64,000 nt of DNA from Streptomyces sp. V3I7 (GCF_030817495.1 NZ_JAUSZK010000001.1:4319001-4383000); one strand, 5' to 3'. Numbered from the stretch's first letter, positions 24,405-34,170 are shown. Numbers and translations are program-made. The notes: generated from the letters alone by a model not told the origin.

Positions 24405-24433
24405 AGGTGCCGCAGGCACCTGACGCTGCGGCA
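24405..24433. promoter_or_regulatory. Overlapping alternative hairpins upstream of the DUF402 gene
   Basis: AGGTGCC-GCA-GGCACCT (24405-24421) is a perfect 7-bp hairpin. It overlaps TGCCGCA (24408-24414), which can instead pair with TGCGGCA (24427-24433). The two foldings exclude one another. It covers the DUF402 promoter, so it may equally be an operator. Confidence 0.35.
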
Positions 24434-24523
24434 CACGTCACGGTGACCGGTGGCTCCGGAGGCGTCCGAGGCCGCGGGAGCGTGTCACCGGTGCGCGTCG
24501 ACGCCGCGTGTCATGAGTGCGCG

Positions 24524-25909
24524 TCATGGGTGCGTCATACGGAGTACGTCCAGGGCCTCGTCGAGCTGTTCGAGCGTGAGGACGCCGCGTTCCACGTAGC
24601 CGCCGTCGAGGACGGCCTGCCGGATGGTCGTGCGCTCCGCGAGGGCCTTCTTGGCCACCTTGGCGGCCTCCTCGTACCCGAGGTACCGGTTGAGCGGGGT
24701 GACCACGGACGGCGAGGACTCGGCGTACTCGCGGGTCCGCTCCCGGTCGGCGGTGATCCCGTCGACGGTGCGGTCGGCGAGGAGGCGGGTGGCGTTCGTC
24801 AGCAGGCGGACGGATTCCAGGACGTTCTTCGCGATCACCGGGAGCATCACGTTCAGCTCGAAGTTCCCGGCGGCGCCGGCCGTGGTGATGGTGACGTCGT
24901 TGCCGATGACCTGCGCGCAGACCATGAGCACGGCCTCCGGGACGACCGGATTGACCTTGCCCGGCATGATCGACGACCCCGGCTGGAGGTCGGGCAGCCG
25001 GATCTCGGCGAGTCCCGTGCGCGGCCCCGACGCCATCCAGCGCAGGTCATTGGCGATCTTGGTCAGCCCGACGGCGATGGTCCGCAGCTGCCCGCTGGTC
25101 TCCACGATCCCGTCCCGCGCCCCCTGCGCCTCGAAGTGGTCGCGCGCCTCGGTCAGCGGCAGCCCCGTCGCCCGCGCGACCTCCTCGATCACGGCGGCGG
25201 AGAACCCCGGCGGCGTGTTGATCCCGGTCCCGACGGCGGTCCCGCCCAGCGGCAGCTCGGCGAGCCGGGGGAGCGAGGCGCGCAGCCGCTCGACCCCGTA
25301 CCGCACCTGGGCGGCGTACCCCCCGAACTCCTGCCCCAGGGTCACCGGAGTCGCGTCCATCAGATGCGTTCGCCCGGACTTCACGACGTCGCCGAACTCC
25401 TCGGCCTTGCGTGCCAGCGCGTCGGCGAGGTGCTCCAGCGCCGGGATCAGATCACGGCTGACGGCGGCGGTGGCGGCGATGTGGATCGACGACGGAAAGA
25501 CGTCGTTGGACGACTGCGACGCGTTGACGTGATCGTTGGGATGCACGTCCCGCCCGAGCCGCTCGCTCGCCAGCGTCGCGATGACCTCGTTGGCGTTCAT
25601 GTTGGACGACGTGCCGGACCCCGTCTGGAAGACGTCGACGGGAAACTCCGCGTCCCACTTCCCCTCGGCCACCTCGGCCGCCGCGTCCTGGATGGCCTCG
25701 GCGGCCTCCCCGTCGAGCACCCCGAGCCCGGCGTTCACCTTCGCCGCCGCCCCCTTGATCCGCCCGAGCGCCTCGATGTGGGCCCGCTCCAGCCGCTGCC
25801 CGGACACGGGAAAGTTCTCGACGGCCCGCTGCGTCTGCGCCCGCCACTTGGCGTCGACGGGGACGCGGATCTCGCCCATGGAGTCGTGCTCGATGCGGTA
25901 TTCGCTCAT
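24524..25909 (-). CDS. fumC: Class II fumarate hydratase
   Basis: A 461-aa fumarase of the iron-independent class, interconverting fumarate and malate in the TCA cycle. Conserved blocks are [17 protein letters not shown] near 97, [19 protein letters not shown] near 126, the [18 protein letters not shown] block near 177-194 and the signature [15 protein letters not shown] near 316. The length is normal. ATG at 25909 begins [17 protein letters not shown] as usual. A separate class I fumarase lies 1.4 kb away on the same strand. The short SDR gene between them has no clear link. Confidence 0.95.
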   Translation of the reverse strand: MSEYRIEHDSMGEIRVPVDAKWRAQTQRAVENFPVSGQRLERAHIEALGRIKGAAAKVNAGLGVLDGEAAEAIQDAAAEVAEGKWDAEFPVDVFQTGSGTSSNMNANEVIATLASERLGRDVHPNDHVNASQSSNDVFPSSIHIAATAAVSRDLIPALEHLADALARKAEEFGDVVKSGRTHLMDATPVTLGQEFGGYAAQVRYGVERLRASLPRLAELPLGGTAVGTGINTPPGFSAAVIEEVARATGLPLTEARDHFEAQGARDGIVETSGQLRTIAVGLTKIANDLRWMASGPRTGLAEIRLPDLQPGSSIMPGKVNPVVPEAVLMVCAQVIGNDVTITTAGAAGNFELNVMLPVIAKNVLESVRLLTNATRLLADRTVDGITADRERTREYAESSPSVVTPLNRYLGYEEAAKVAKKALAERTTIRQAVLDGGYVERGVLTLEQLDEALDVLRMTHP

Positions 25910-26003
25910 GCCGGGTACAGCGACGGGGACGGTGGGGATGTTCCGCGCCTGGGCCGTTCGGGTGCGTTCGGCGTCGGCGAGAGCACCGGGCTCGGGCTCG
26001 GGC

Positions 26004-26789
26004 TCAGTGCACGGAGAACCCGCCGTCGACGAAGACGGACTGCCCGGTGACGTAGGCGGAGGCGGGGCTCGCGAGGAAGACCGCGGCGCCGGCGAAGTCG
26101 TCGGCCAGGCCGTTGCGGCCGACCAACGTGCGCGCGGCCAGGGCCGCGACCTTCTCGGGGTCGGAGGACAGCTGGGTGTTGAGCGGCGTCATCACGAAGC
26201 CCGGGACCAGCGTGTTGCAGGTGACGCCGTACGGCGACCAGGCCTCGGCCTGCGAACGGGCCAGCGACTCCAGCGCCCCCTTGGAGACGCCGTAGGCGCC
26301 GCTGTGGACGAACGCCCGGTGCGCCTGCTGCGAGGTGATGTGGATGATCCGCCCGAAGCCCCGCTCGGCCATCCCGGGCCCGAACCGCTGTCCCAGCAGG
26401 TACGGCGCCTCCAGGTTCACCGCCATCGTGGCGTCCCACTCCGCCTCGCTCAACTCGCCCATCGGCGGACGCACGTTGATCCCGGCGGAGTTGACAAGGA
26501 TGTCCGGCTCCCCGAACACCCCGACGGCCTCCTCGGCCGCCGCCCGCATCCCGGCACGCGTACTCAAGTCCCCACTCACCCAGCCCGCCTGACACCCGTC
26601 GCCGACCAACTCATCGACGGTGGCCTTCAGTTCCCCCTCCCTGCGTGCCACCACGACAACCCGTGCCCCGGCCCGGGCGAGCGCCCCGGCAATACCCCGG
26701 CCGATGCCGGAACTCCCCCCGGTGACCAGGGCCGTTCGACCGTCCAGGGAGAACAGCTCGGAGAGGTACGTCTGCGTCTGAGAGGTCAT
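26004..26789 (-). CDS. Short-chain dehydrogenase/reductase, SDR family
   Basis: A 261-aa classical SDR. The NAD(P) motif TGGSSGIG is at residues 23-30, NSAG at 100-103 and the catalytic triad Ser153, Tyr166 and Lys170 ([21 protein letters not shown]) is intact. The C-terminal part has [15 protein letters not shown] and [18 protein letters not shown]. It resembles 3-oxoacyl-ACP reductase or gluconate 5-dehydrogenase type SDRs. Substrate is not predictable. ATG 26789 is the start closest to the conserved region. It sits between two fumarase genes on the same strand, 94 bp upstream of fumC. Confidence 0.88.
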   Translation of the reverse strand: MTSQTQTYLSELFSLDGRTALVTGGSSGIGRGIAGALARAGARVVVVARREGELKATVDELVGDGCQAGWVSGDLSTRAGMRAAAEEAVGVFGEPDILVNSAGINVRPPMGELSEAEWDATMAVNLEAPYLLGQRFGPGMAERGFGRIIHITSQQAHRAFVHSGAYGVSKGALESLARSQAEAWSPYGVTCNTLVPGFVMTPLNTQLSSDPEKVAALAARTLVGRNGLADDFAGAAVFLASPASAYVTGQSVFVDGGFSVH

Positions 26790-26989
26790 GGACCGCACAT
26801 TAGGCGATGGCCGACACCACTCAGCACGTGGGAGCGGGCATGATCGATGCGGGCGACAGACGCCACGGAGCGGCGCCCCGCCCGCCCGGCCGCCCACCCA
26901 CCCGGTCCGCGACCAACTGGCGCGTACGGCCGCTCACCCATCTGGCCCGGCCTCACCCAGCCCGTCCCGACCGCCGACTCACCTGGTCC

Positions 26990-27125
26990 GGCCTCACCCA
27001 GCCCGTCCCGGCCCCGCCCACCCACCTGGCCCGGCCCACCCATCTGGCCCGGCCCACCCACCCGGTCCGGCCCACCCACCCGGTCCGGCCCGCCCACCCG
27101 GTCCGGACCCACCCATTTCGTCCGG
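26990..27125. repeat. Degenerate 18-bp tandem repeats
   Basis: At least three nearly exact copies of CCCACCCACCCGGTCCGG lie between about 27053 and 27110, with diverged copies on both sides back to about 26880. Read on the minus strand the unit would encode Gly-Pro-Asp-Arg-Val-Gly repeats, but there is no gene start. Confidence 0.65.
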
Positions 27126-27152
27126 CCGCTCACCCCGGTGGCCCGGCCCACC

Positions 27153-27213
27153 CAGCCCGTCCGGCGTTTGAGGACGAGGCCGTTCAGGCCGATGCGGGGT
27201 CTGGGGCGGGGCC
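27153..27213 (+). repeat. Dispersed repeat copy 2
   Basis: Nearly the same 60 bases as 12652-12712 (CAGCCCGTCCGGCG, GAGGACGAGGCCGT, CAGGCCGATG, GGGGTCTGGGG). I recognise it as a common intergenic repeat of Streptomyces chromosomes. Confidence 0.7.
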
Positions 27214-27290
27214 CCAGCGGGGTGCAGGGGCGGAGCCCCGCAGGGGTCCAGGGGGCGGAGCCCCCGGCGGGGTCGAAGGGGCGGAGCCCC
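27201..27290. repeat. Cluster of short GGGGCGGAGCCCC hairpins
   Basis: CTGGGGCGGGGCCCCAG at about 27201-27217, then GGGGCGGAGCCCC at 27227-27239, GGGGGCGGAGCCCCC at 27251-27265 and GGGGCGGAGCCCC at 27278-27290. All are self-complementary. They follow the class I fumarase stop codon on the minus strand and may act as a composite terminator. Confidence 0.6.
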
Positions 27291-27351
27291 TGGGGATGGG
27301 ACGGGTAGGGGCGGCGGGGGCGAGATCCCCCCACCCCACCGCCCGGCAGGG

Positions 27352-29022
27352 CTAGGCCAGCCCGGGCCCCCGCACCGGAATCGACGTGAACGTCGGCTGC
27401 GGCGCCGGATCCTGGAAGAAGTCGTTGCCCTTGTCGTCCACGACAATGAACGCCGGGAAGTCCTCGACCTCGATCTTCCAGACCGCCTCCATGCCGAGCT
27501 CCTCGTACTCGACGACCTCGACCTTCTTGATGCAGTCCTGGGCGAGCCGCGCGGCCGGGCCGCCGATGGAACCGAGGTAGAAGCCGCCATGGGCCCCGCA
27601 CGCGTCGGTGACCTGCTTGCTCCGGTTGCCCTTGGCCAGCATCACCTTCGAGCCGCCCGCCGCCTGGAACTGCTCGACGTAGGAGTCCATGCGTCCGGCC
27701 GTCGTCGGCCCGAAGGAGCCCGACGCGTAGCCCTCGGGGGTCTTCGCGGGGCCGGCGTAGTACACCGGGTGGTCCTTCAGGTACTGCGGCATCTCCTCAC
27801 CCGCGTCGAGCCGCTCCTTGATCTTGGCGTGCGCGATGTCGCGCGCCACGACCAGCGGACCGGTCAGTGAAAGCCGCGTCTTGACCGGGTACTTCGTCAG
27901 CTCGGCCAGGATCTCGTCCATCGGCTGGTTCAGGTCGATCTTGACGACGTCCGAGGACTCGTCGGAGAGGTGCTCGTCCGTGGTCTCCGGCAGGAAGCGC
28001 GCCGGGTCCGTCTCGAGCTGCTCCAGGAAGACGCCCTCGGCCGTGATCTTCGCGACGGCCTGCCGGTCGGCCGAGCAGGAGACGGCGATGGCGACCGGGC
28101 AGGACGCACCGTGCCGCGGCAGCCGCACCACACGCACGTCGTGGCAGAAGTACTTGCCGCCGAACTGCGCGCCGATGCCGATCTTCTGGGTGAGCTCGAA
28201 GACCTTCTCCTCCAGCTCCTTGTCCCGGAAGCCGTGTCCGAGCTCCGAGCCCTCCGCCGGGATCTCGTCCAGGTAGTGCGCGGAGGCGTACTTCGCCGTC
28301 TTCAGCGCGTACTCGGCGGACGTACCGCCGACGACGATCGCCAGGTGGTACGGCGGGCAGGCGGCCGTACCGAGCGAACGGATCTTCTCCTCCAGGAACT
28401 TCATCATGGAGGCCTCGTTCAGGACGGCCTTCGTCTCCTGGTACAGGAAGGACTTGTTGGCGGAGCCGCCGCCCTTGGCCATGAACAGGAACTTGTACGC
28501 GCCGCCGTCGGTGGCGTACAGCTCGATCTGGGCCGGCAGGTTGGAGCCGGTGTTCTTCTCCTCCCACATGGTGAGCGGAGCCATCTGCGAGTAGCGCAGG
28601 TTCAGCTTGGTGTAGGCGTCGTAGATGCCGTGGGAGAGGGCCTTCTCGTCCTCACCTTCGGTGAGGACGTTCTGGCCGCGCTTGCCCATGACGATCGCTG
28701 TGCCGGTGTCCTGGCACATCGGGAGCACGCCCGCCGCCGCGATGTTCGCGTTCTTCAGCAGGTCCAGGGCGACGAACTTGTCGTTGCCGGAAGCCTCGGG
28801 GTCGTCGACGATCCGGCGCAGCTGGGCGAGGTGAGCCGGGCGCAGGTAGTGCTGGATGTCGTGGATCGCCTCTTCGGCGAGCTTGCGCAGCGCCTCGGGC
28901 TCGACCTTGAGGAACGTCCGCCCGTCGGCCTCGAAGGTGGAGACACCCTCGGAGGTCACCAGCCGGTACGGGGTGGTGTCCCTTCCCTGGGGGAGCAGAT
29001 CGGTGTACGCGAACTCAGGCAT
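27352..29022 (-). CDS. Class I fumarate hydratase (iron-sulphur)
   Basis: A 556-aa single-chain class I fumarase of the [4Fe-4S] type (E. coli FumA/FumB-like). The first cluster Cys is Cys103 in [19 protein letters not shown]. The other cluster ligands lie in the [21 protein letters not shown] region and the [21 protein letters not shown] region. The C-terminal beta domain has [28 protein letters not shown] (two pieces) and ends [10 protein letters not shown]. It hydrates fumarate in the TCA cycle under iron-replete conditions, while fumC nearby is iron-independent. ATG at 29022 is the start of the conserved N-terminus. Divergent from the DUF1707 gene. Confidence 0.93.
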   Translation of the reverse strand: MPEFAYTDLLPQGRDTTPYRLVTSEGVSTFEADGRTFLKVEPEALRKLAEEAIHDIQHYLRPAHLAQLRRIVDDPEASGNDKFVALDLLKNANIAAAGVLPMCQDTGTAIVMGKRGQNVLTEGEDEKALSHGIYDAYTKLNLRYSQMAPLTMWEEKNTGSNLPAQIELYATDGGAYKFLFMAKGGGSANKSFLYQETKAVLNEASMMKFLEEKIRSLGTAACPPYHLAIVVGGTSAEYALKTAKYASAHYLDEIPAEGSELGHGFRDKELEEKVFELTQKIGIGAQFGGKYFCHDVRVVRLPRHGASCPVAIAVSCSADRQAVAKITAEGVFLEQLETDPARFLPETTDEHLSDESSDVVKIDLNQPMDEILAELTKYPVKTRLSLTGPLVVARDIAHAKIKERLDAGEEMPQYLKDHPVYYAGPAKTPEGYASGSFGPTTAGRMDSYVEQFQAAGGSKVMLAKGNRSKQVTDACGAHGGFYLGSIGGPAARLAQDCIKKVEVVEYEELGMEAVWKIEVEDFPAFIVVDDKGNDFFQDPAPQPTFTSIPVRGPGLA

Positions 29023-29217
29023 GGGTGCCCATTCCTCACTCGGCAGACGGCGGCTGGCCTCCGTTGGCAGCGCGGCGTCCACCAGCGTAGAACCTGCCGT
29101 CGGGGGCGGGCTTGTGAGGTAAGGCTCAGTCGGCGGAGAGCCGTTGTCCACAGGCGTCCCGGGAAGGTTGTCCACACCCCCTAGTCGCGATCTATCGCGT
29201 TTCGGTACGCTGCTGCC
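29023..29217. promoter_or_regulatory. Divergent promoter region, class I fumarase and DUF1707 genes
   Basis: On the plus strand TACGCT at 29206-29211 lies six bases before the GTG at 29218, consistent with a leaderless DUF1707 mRNA. An inverted repeat CGCGAT/ATCGCG at about 29186-29199 overlaps the -35 position and could be an operator. Confidence 0.4.
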
Positions 29218-29919
29218 GTGGACCTTCAGAAGCACGCCCAGAAGCCGGACACGGCACGGCCCGCCGTCGAGCTGCGCGCCTCGGACGCCGACCGCGACCG
29301 CGTCGCCGACCTCCTGCGCGACGCCCTCGCCGAGGGGCGTCTGACCGCCGTCGAGCACGCCGAGCGCGTGGAGGGGGTGCTGAGCGCCAAGACGGTCCGT
29401 GAGCTGGAGGTCTTCATCGAGGACCTGCCCGCCGCCCACCAGCGCCGCGCGACCCCCGCCTACGCGCCGGTGCCGCCGCGGCCCATGGCCGGCGCGATAC
29501 CGGCCGAGGCCGACGCCAGCGTGGTCGCGGTGTTCAGCAGCGCCATGCGCAGGGGCCGTTGGCGCGCCGGGCGCCGGCTGCACGCGTACGCCGTCTTCGG
29601 CAGCGTCGAGATCGACCTCAGCGAGGCGATCTTCGAGTACCAGCAGGTGGTCATCAAGGCCGTCTCGGTCTTCGGCAACGTCGAGATCCGCGTTCCGGAG
29701 AACGTGTCGCTGCGCGGCACCGGCGGCGGCGTGCTGGGCAACTTCGAGGTGGACACGCTGGATTCGGCCGAGTCCGACGCGCCCGTCGTCTACGTCGACG
29801 GCTGGGCCGTGCTCGGCAACGTCGAGGCGCGGCCGAAGCGCGGCAAGCGGGTCGCGGACATCCTCGACCGCGTCCAGGACAAGGTCGACCAGGCTTTGCG
29901 CAAACACCTGGACCGTTGA
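29218..29919 (+). CDS. DUF1707 domain protein with LiaF-like C-terminus
   Basis: A 233-aa cytoplasmic protein. The N-terminal DUF1707 domain (about residues 18-70) reads [53 protein letters not shown] (several adjoining motifs). The C-terminal half has alternating strands [30 protein letters not shown] and [14 protein letters not shown], like the LiaF/DUF2154 cell-wall-stress response domain. DUF1707 often precedes membrane or regulatory domains in actinobacteria, and the function here is unknown. GTG at 29218 has no ribosome site but a -10 just upstream, so probably leaderless. Confidence 0.88.
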   Translation: MDLQKHAQKPDTARPAVELRASDADRDRVADLLRDALAEGRLTAVEHAERVEGVLSAKTVRELEVFIEDLPAAHQRRATPAYAPVPPRPMAGAIPAEADASVVAVFSSAMRRGRWRAGRRLHAYAVFGSVEIDLSEAIFEYQQVVIKAVSVFGNVEIRVPENVSLRGTGGGVLGNFEVDTLDSAESDAPVVYVDGWAVLGNVEARPKRGKRVADILDRVQDKVDQALRKHLDR

Positions 29920-30095
29920 CGCGGGCGAATCGGGCCGCCATCCGAAACGGATCGATCCGTCGTTCACAGAGCACGTGACGTCGTGAACCGGCCGTTGCCC
30001 GCTTGCCGTTCGGAACGCTGTGCATAGGCCCGCGCACAGCGGGTAGGGCTTGCTGCATCGTCTCTCGCTCGCGAAGCCGTCGTCAGGAGTAGACC

Positions 30096-30473
30096 GTGCT
30101 GCAACCGCCGCGTTCGTCCCTGCAGGTCGCTGTCGTTCCGGCGCAGCGGACAGCGCGAGACAGGGACCAAGACGCCCCCTGGCACACCGAGGCGGTGTGC
30201 CGGCGTGACGAGGCTGGCCTGTTCTTCGCCCCGTCCAAGGAACCCACCGCCGCCCGGCTGTCGCGCGAGGAGGCCGCCAAGCGCGTGTGCGCACGCTGCC
30301 CGGTGATGGTCGAGTGCCGCGAGCACGCCCTGCTCCAGCCCGAGCCCTACGGCGTCTGGGGCGGCCTCACCGCCGCCGAACGCCGCGTGGTCCTGGCCCG
30401 GCGCCGGCGCCGCGACATGGAGCTGAAAAAGGCGCCCCGCACCACGGTCAGCCCCATAGCGGCGGCGGGCTAG
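30096..30473 (+). CDS. wblI: WhiB-family iron-sulphur transcription regulator
   Basis: A 125-aa Wbl protein. Four cluster-binding cysteines are Cys35 and the set Cys65-x2-Cys68-x5-Cys74 ([12 protein letters not shown]). The turn motif GVWGGLT is at residues 86-92, followed by the basic DNA-contact tail [12 protein letters not shown]. Wbl proteins bind a [4Fe-4S] cluster, interact with the principal sigma factor and control development or redox responses. The symbol wblI is from memory of the S. coelicolor gene next to glpX, so treat it as probable. GTG at 30096; monocistronic, ending in a strong terminator. Confidence 0.87.
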   Translation: MLQPPRSSLQVAVVPAQRTARDRDQDAPWHTEAVCRRDEAGLFFAPSKEPTAARLSREEAAKRVCARCPVMVECREHALLQPEPYGVWGGLTAAERRVVLARRRRRDMELKKAPRTTVSPIAAAG

Positions 30474-30490
30474 CACCGCGAGCAGGCAGG

Positions 30491-30531
30491 AAAAAGGGAC
30501 GCCCCCTTCCGCACAAGGGGGCGTCCCTTTT
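30491..30531. terminator. Strong bidirectional terminator after the whiB-like gene
   Basis: AAAAAGGGACGCCCCCTT pairs with AAGGGGGCGTCCCTTTT across the six-base loop CCGCAC. The A-tract and T-tract on both sides allow termination from either direction, serving the convergent whiB-like and glpX genes. Confidence 0.9.
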
Positions 30532-30552
30532 CGACCCGCGGTGAGGTCACTC

Positions 30553-30615
30553 ACTTAAGGGGCGCGGGGAACTGCGCGACAAGCCGCAACGGACGCGCAC
30601 CAGACCACCGGCCGC
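30553..30615. repeat. Dispersed Streptomyces repeat (GGGGCGCGGGGAACTGCGCGAC type)
   Basis: The sequence AGGGGCGCGGGGAACTGCG continuing CGACAAGCC and ending GACCACCGGCCGCAG matches a repeat I recall as very common between Streptomyces genes. It lies between the terminator and the glpX stop codon. Only one copy is seen in this window. Confidence 0.5.
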
Positions 30616-30639
30616 AGTCATCCGGCTGAACCGACGGAG

Positions 30640-31674
30640 TCACTTGGCCCGGTCGAAGTCCACGGCGCTGTAGGCCCGTAGCTTGCTCAGCCGGTGCTCG
30701 GAGTCGATGCGCCGTACCGTGCCGGACCGCGAGCGCATGACGATCGAGTCGGTCGTGGCGGTCTCGGAGCCGTAGCGCACGCCCCGCAGCAGCTCGCCGT
30801 CGGTGATGCCCGTGGCGACGAAGAAGACGTTCTCGCCGGTGACCAGGTCCTCGGTCGTCAGGACGCGGTCGAGGTCATGCCCGGCGTCGATCGCCCGCTG
30901 CCGCTCCTCGTCGTCCTTGGGCCACAGCTTGCCCTGGATGGTGCCGCCCAGGCACTTCACGGCGCAGGCCGAGATGATGCCCTCGGGCGTGCCGCCGATG
31001 CCGAGCAGCAGGTCGATGCCGGTGCCCTCGCGCAGCGCCAGGATCGAGCCGGCCACGTCACCGTCGGAGATCAGCTTGATGCGCGCGCCGGTCTCCCGGA
31101 TCTCCTGGATGATGCCCTCGTGCCGCGGCCGGTCCAGGATCACCACGGTGACGTCCTCGGGCGCGCAGCGCTTGGCCTTGGCGACCCGGCGGATGTTCAC
31201 GGACACGGGCGCGTCGATGTCGACGAAGTCGGCGGCCTCGGGACCGGTGACCAGCTTGTCCATGTAGAAGACGGCGGACGGGTCGAACATGGACCCGCGC
31301 TCGGCGGCGGCCAGTACCGCGATCGCATTGGGCATGCCCTTCGCGGTCAGCGTGGTGCCGTCGATCGGGTCGACCGCGATGTCGCACTCGGGGCCGCTCC
31401 CGTCGCCGACGCGCTCCCCGTTGAAGAGCATCGGGGCCTGGTCCTTCTCGCCCTCCCCGATGACGACGACGCCGTTCATCGAGACGGTGGAGACGAGGGT
31501 GCGCATGGCGCGCACCGCGGCACCGTCGGCGCCGTTCTTGTCGCCGCGGCCGACCCAGCGGCCCGCGGCCATCGCCGCGGCTTCGGTGACCCGGACGAGT
31601 TCGAGCGCCAGGTTCCGGTCGGGAGCCTCGGCGGGAACATCGAGTTCGGACGGCAATTGATGATTCTCGGTCAT
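30640..31674 (-). CDS. glpX: Class II fructose-1,6-bisphosphatase
   Basis: A 344-aa GlpX-type fructose 1,6-bisphosphatase, the only class used in most actinobacteria for gluconeogenesis. Metal and phosphate motifs are [15 protein letters not shown] near 41, [16 protein letters not shown] near 70, [21 protein letters not shown] near 97-117 and [12 protein letters not shown] near 203, followed by [15 protein letters not shown]. The ending FDRAK is typical. ATG at 31674 sits shortly after a GAAAGG-type ribosome site. It is divergent from the DUF4245 gene. Confidence 0.94.
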   Translation of the reverse strand: MTENHQLPSELDVPAEAPDRNLALELVRVTEAAAMAAGRWVGRGDKNGADGAAVRAMRTLVSTVSMNGVVVIGEGEKDQAPMLFNGERVGDGSGPECDIAVDPIDGTTLTAKGMPNAIAVLAAAERGSMFDPSAVFYMDKLVTGPEAADFVDIDAPVSVNIRRVAKAKRCAPEDVTVVILDRPRHEGIIQEIRETGARIKLISDGDVAGSILALREGTGIDLLLGIGGTPEGIISACAVKCLGGTIQGKLWPKDDEERQRAIDAGHDLDRVLTTEDLVTGENVFFVATGITDGELLRGVRYGSETATTDSIVMRSRSGTVRRIDSEHRLSKLRAYSAVDFDRAK

Positions 31675-31801
31675 CGGAGCGCACCTTTCTGATACGGCGA
31701 CGGCCGGATGAGGGTGTAAGCCCTGACTCTATCGCTGGGCCGACAAAATGAGCAGGGGCCCCCACGGATGAGCGCGCCGGACACCTGCGACGATAGGGGA
31801 C

Positions 31802-32326
31802 GTGGCAGGTTCGAACGGAAAGCAGAAGACGGTCCGGGACATGGTTCTTTCCCTGGGCCTGATCGGGATAGCGGCGGGTTTCATCTACCTGTTCATCCCG
31901 CACGACGACCACCCCACGCAGCTCAAGCGGGTCGACTACCGCGTGGAGCTCCTCACCGCGCGCCGGGCCGCTTCCTACCCGGTGGCGGCGCCCGAGGGCC
32001 TGCCCCGCACCTGGAAGGCGACCTCGGTCCGCTACCAGGGGGAGAAGGCCGACCGCTGGCACCTGGGCTTCCAGCTCCCCGACGGCCAGTACGTCCAGGT
32101 CGAGCAGTCCGCCCGCAAGCGTGCGGAGTTCATCGACGAGGCCAGCCAGGGCGGCAAGGCCACCAAGGTCACCGAGAAGATCGGCGACCGCACGTGGACC
32201 CGCTACACCGGCGGCCGCTACGACGCCCTCGTCCTGGAGAACACCCCGGGCTCCACGACCGTGGTGGCGGGCACGGCGCCGTTCACCGAGCTGGCGAAGA
32301 TGGCCGGCGCCCTGAAGCTGGCCTGA
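31802..32326 (+). CDS. DUF4245 membrane-anchored protein
   Basis: A 174-aa protein with a short cytoplasmic N-terminus (MAGSNGKQKTVRDM), one membrane anchor at about residues 15-34 and an extracytoplasmic domain. Family features are the YPVAAPEGLPRTWKATSVRY block near 60, LGFQLPDGQYVQVEQS near 90 and RTWTRYTGGRYDALVLEN near 130. DUF4245 is restricted to actinobacteria and commonly lies between glpX and xse genes, with no known function. GTG 31802 follows a GGGGA site. It ends in a hairpin and is convergent with xseB. Confidence 0.88.
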   Translation: MAGSNGKQKTVRDMVLSLGLIGIAAGFIYLFIPHDDHPTQLKRVDYRVELLTARRAASYPVAAPEGLPRTWKATSVRYQGEKADRWHLGFQLPDGQYVQVEQSARKRAEFIDEASQGGKATKVTEKIGDRTWTRYTGGRYDALVLENTPGSTTVVAGTAPFTELAKMAGALKLA

Positions 32327-32331
32327 GCGCC

Positions 32332-32355
32332 CGCCCGGCGCACACCGGCCGGGCG
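32332..32355. terminator. Hairpin between convergent DUF4245 and xseB genes
   Basis: CGCCCGGC (32332-32339) and GCCGGGCG (32348-32355) form a perfect 8-bp stem with an 8-base loop. It sits inside the 36-bp convergent gap. Confidence 0.6.
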
Positions 32356-32362
32356 CCCGCCG

Positions 32363-32608
32363 TCACTCGGAGCCCCCGGCCTCCTCGGTGGTCGCGGACC
32401 CCGTCTCCTCCTCGGCCAGCGCGGCGTCCAGCCGGGCCCGCGCGCCCTCCAGCCAGCGCCGGCACACCTTGGCCAGCTCCTCGCCGCGCTCCCACAGGGC
32501 GAGGGACTCCTCCAGGCTCGTACCGCCGGTCTCCAGCCGCCGTACGACCTCGATCAGTTCGTCCCGCGCCTGCTCGTACGAGAGCGCCTCTTCCGTCCTG
32601 CCGGTCAT
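32363..32608 (-). CDS. xseB: Exodeoxyribonuclease VII small subunit
   Basis: An 81-aa helical protein that binds the XseA large subunit to form exonuclease VII, which degrades single-stranded DNA. The typical helical hairpin reads [38 protein letters not shown] (adjacent pieces), followed by [19 protein letters not shown]. The start ATG at 32608 is 31 bp after the xseA stop, so the two genes form an operon. Confidence 0.92.
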   Translation of the reverse strand: MTGRTEEALSYEQARDELIEVVRRLETGGTSLEESLALWERGEELAKVCRRWLEGARARLDAALAEEETGSATTEEAGGSE

Positions 32609-32639
32609 CCACTCATCCTCAGCATCGGTTTGTACGGGC

Positions 32640-33848
32640 TCAACCCTCGACCCGTACCGTGAACTCGCCCTCGGCCACCCGCGCGCGGAGCGCCTCGGCC
32701 TCCGCCACCTCGTGCGGACCGCGCACCACGTGCCCGTCGCCGCGCTGGAGCACCGCGTAGCCGCGCTTCAGCGTCGCCGCGGGCGAGAGCGCCACCACGC
32801 GCGCGTGGGTGTGGCCCAGCTCGGAGTCGGCGCGGTCGAGCAGATGCCCGAGCGTGCGCCGCCCGCGGTCGAGCACGGAGGCGACATCCTCGGCCCGTAC
32901 GTCGATCATCCGGTGCGGGTCCTCGATCGAGGGCCGCGCGAGGGCATGGGCGAGCCCTCGCTCCTCCCGGTCGAGCAGTGCCCGTACGCAGCGCCGCGAG
33001 CGGTCCCGCAGCATCCGCATCCGCTCCAGCTCCTCGCTCACGTCCGGTACGACCTTCTTCGCGGCGTCGGTCGGTGTGGAGGCGCGCAGGTCGGCGACGT
33101 AGTCGAGGAGCGGGGTGTCGGGCTCGTGCCCGATGGCGGAGACGACGGGCGTACGGCACGCGGCGACGGCGCGGATCAGCTGCTCGTCGGAGAACGGCAG
33201 CAGGTCCTCCACGCTGCCGCCGCCGCGCGCGACGACGATCACGTCGACGTCCTCGGTCGCGTCGAGCTCCTTGACCGCCTGCACCACCTGCGGCACCGCG
33301 TGCACGCCCTGCACCGGCACGTTGCGCACCTCGAAGCGCACGGCGGGCCAGCGGTGGCGGGCGTTCTCCAGCACGTCGCGCTCCGCGGCCGAGGCGCGTC
33401 CGCAGACCAGGCCGATGAGCTGGGGAAGGAAGGGGAGCGGCTTCTTCCGCTCGGGTGCGAAGAGGCCCTCCGCCGCCAGCGTCTTCTTCAGCCGCTCCAG
33501 CCGGGCCAGCAGCTCGCCGACACCGACCGGCCTGATCTCGGCGGCGCGCAGCGACAGCTGCCCGCGCGGGGCGTACCACTCGGGCTTGGCGTGCACCACC
33601 ACGCGCGCGCCCTCGCCGACGACGTCGGCGACCGCGTCGAACACCTGCCGGTAGCAGGTCACGCTCACCGAGATGTCGTGCGACGGATCGCGCAGGGTCA
33701 GGAACACCACGCCCGCGCCGGGCCGGCGCGACAACTGGGTGATCTGCCCCTCGACCCAGATCGCGCCGAGCCGGTCGATCCAGCCCCCGATGAGCCGCGA
33801 CACCTCCCCGACGGGCAAGGGGGTGTCCGCGGACGTGTTCACAGCCAT
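32640..33848 (-). CDS. xseA: Exodeoxyribonuclease VII large subunit
   Basis: A 402-aa catalytic subunit of exonuclease VII. The N-terminal OB fold (about 10-105) has [24 protein letters not shown]. The catalytic domain has [20 protein letters not shown] near 155, [29 protein letters not shown] (two pieces) near 210 and [29 protein letters not shown] near 245. A long helical region follows and the C-terminus carries [18 protein letters not shown] 33848 is chosen because upstream in-frame sequence consists of tandem repeats. It forms an operon with xseB and is divergent from ispH. Confidence 0.93.
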   Translation of the reverse strand: MAVNTSADTPLPVGEVSRLIGGWIDRLGAIWVEGQITQLSRRPGAGVVFLTLRDPSHDISVSVTCYRQVFDAVADVVGEGARVVVHAKPEWYAPRGQLSLRAAEIRPVGVGELLARLERLKKTLAAEGLFAPERKKPLPFLPQLIGLVCGRASAAERDVLENARHRWPAVRFEVRNVPVQGVHAVPQVVQAVKELDATEDVDVIVVARGGGSVEDLLPFSDEQLIRAVAACRTPVVSAIGHEPDTPLLDYVADLRASTPTDAAKKVVPDVSEELERMRMLRDRSRRCVRALLDREERGLAHALARPSIEDPHRMIDVRAEDVASVLDRGRRTLGHLLDRADSELGHTHARVVALSPAATLKRGYAVLQRGDGHVVRGPHEVAEAEALRARVAEGEFTVRVEG

Positions 33849-33930
33849 GCGCCCGAGCGTAACGGCCGGTTGTGACAATGCGGCCCACGGCGACGGCTCC
33901 CCGCGCGCGGGGACACACGCGACCCGCGAA

Positions 33931-34130
33931 CCGATGGGGCGGCCTGCGTACCGATGGGGCGGCCTGCGTACCGATGGGGCGGCCTGCGTACCGATGGGGC
34001 GGCCTGCGTACCGATGGGACGGCCCGCGTACCGATGGGACGGCCCGCGTACCGATGAGACGGCCCGGCCCGTGTATCCGACCGGACGGCCCGTGTATCCG
34101 ACCGGACGGCCCGCGAATCCGACCGGACGT
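33931..34130. repeat. Tandem array of 20-21-bp repeats between xseA and ispH
   Basis: Five copies of CCGATGGGGCGGCCTGCGTA start at 33931 and are exact or nearly so. Two variants with GGGACGGCCCGCGTA follow, then about three 21-bp units of the related form GTGTATCCGACCGGACGGCCC up to about 34130. Units are directly adjacent with no unique spacers. The array fills most of the divergent intergenic region and ends about 40 bp before the ispH start. Confidence 0.9.
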
Positions 34131-34157
34131 GTGATCTTCGGCCGCGCGGTGCGGCCT

Positions 34158-34163
34158 TACGAT
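34158..34163 (+). promoter_or_regulatory. -10 element candidate of ispH
   Basis: TACGAT seven bases before the ATG at 34171. Such spacing suggests a leaderless ispH mRNA that begins at or next to that ATG. Confidence 0.45.
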
Positions 34164-34170
34164 GGGTGCC

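Larger units (their letters stand above)
26790..27351. other. 562-bp repeat-rich gap between SDR and class I fumarase genes
   Basis: No gene is supported. The left part (about 26870-27160) is low-complexity sequence made of near-repeats of an 18-bp unit GGCCCACCCACCCGGTCC and relatives. The right part (27153-27300) holds a dispersed Streptomyces repeat followed by short hairpins of the form GGGGC-GGA-GCCCC. Several frames stay open through it only because stop codons are rare in such sequence. The hairpins could terminate the class I fumarase transcript. Confidence 0.6.

Noticed and set aside
26786..27601. Minus-strand frame through the 18-bp repeats with Gly-Pro-Asp-Arg-Val repeats
   Set aside because: It spans the low-complexity repeat and the start lies inside the class I fumarase gene in another frame; no ribosome site or domain.
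33931..34130. CRISPR array
   Set aside because: Repeat units are directly adjacent with no unique spacers and there are no cas genes; it is a simple tandem repeat.
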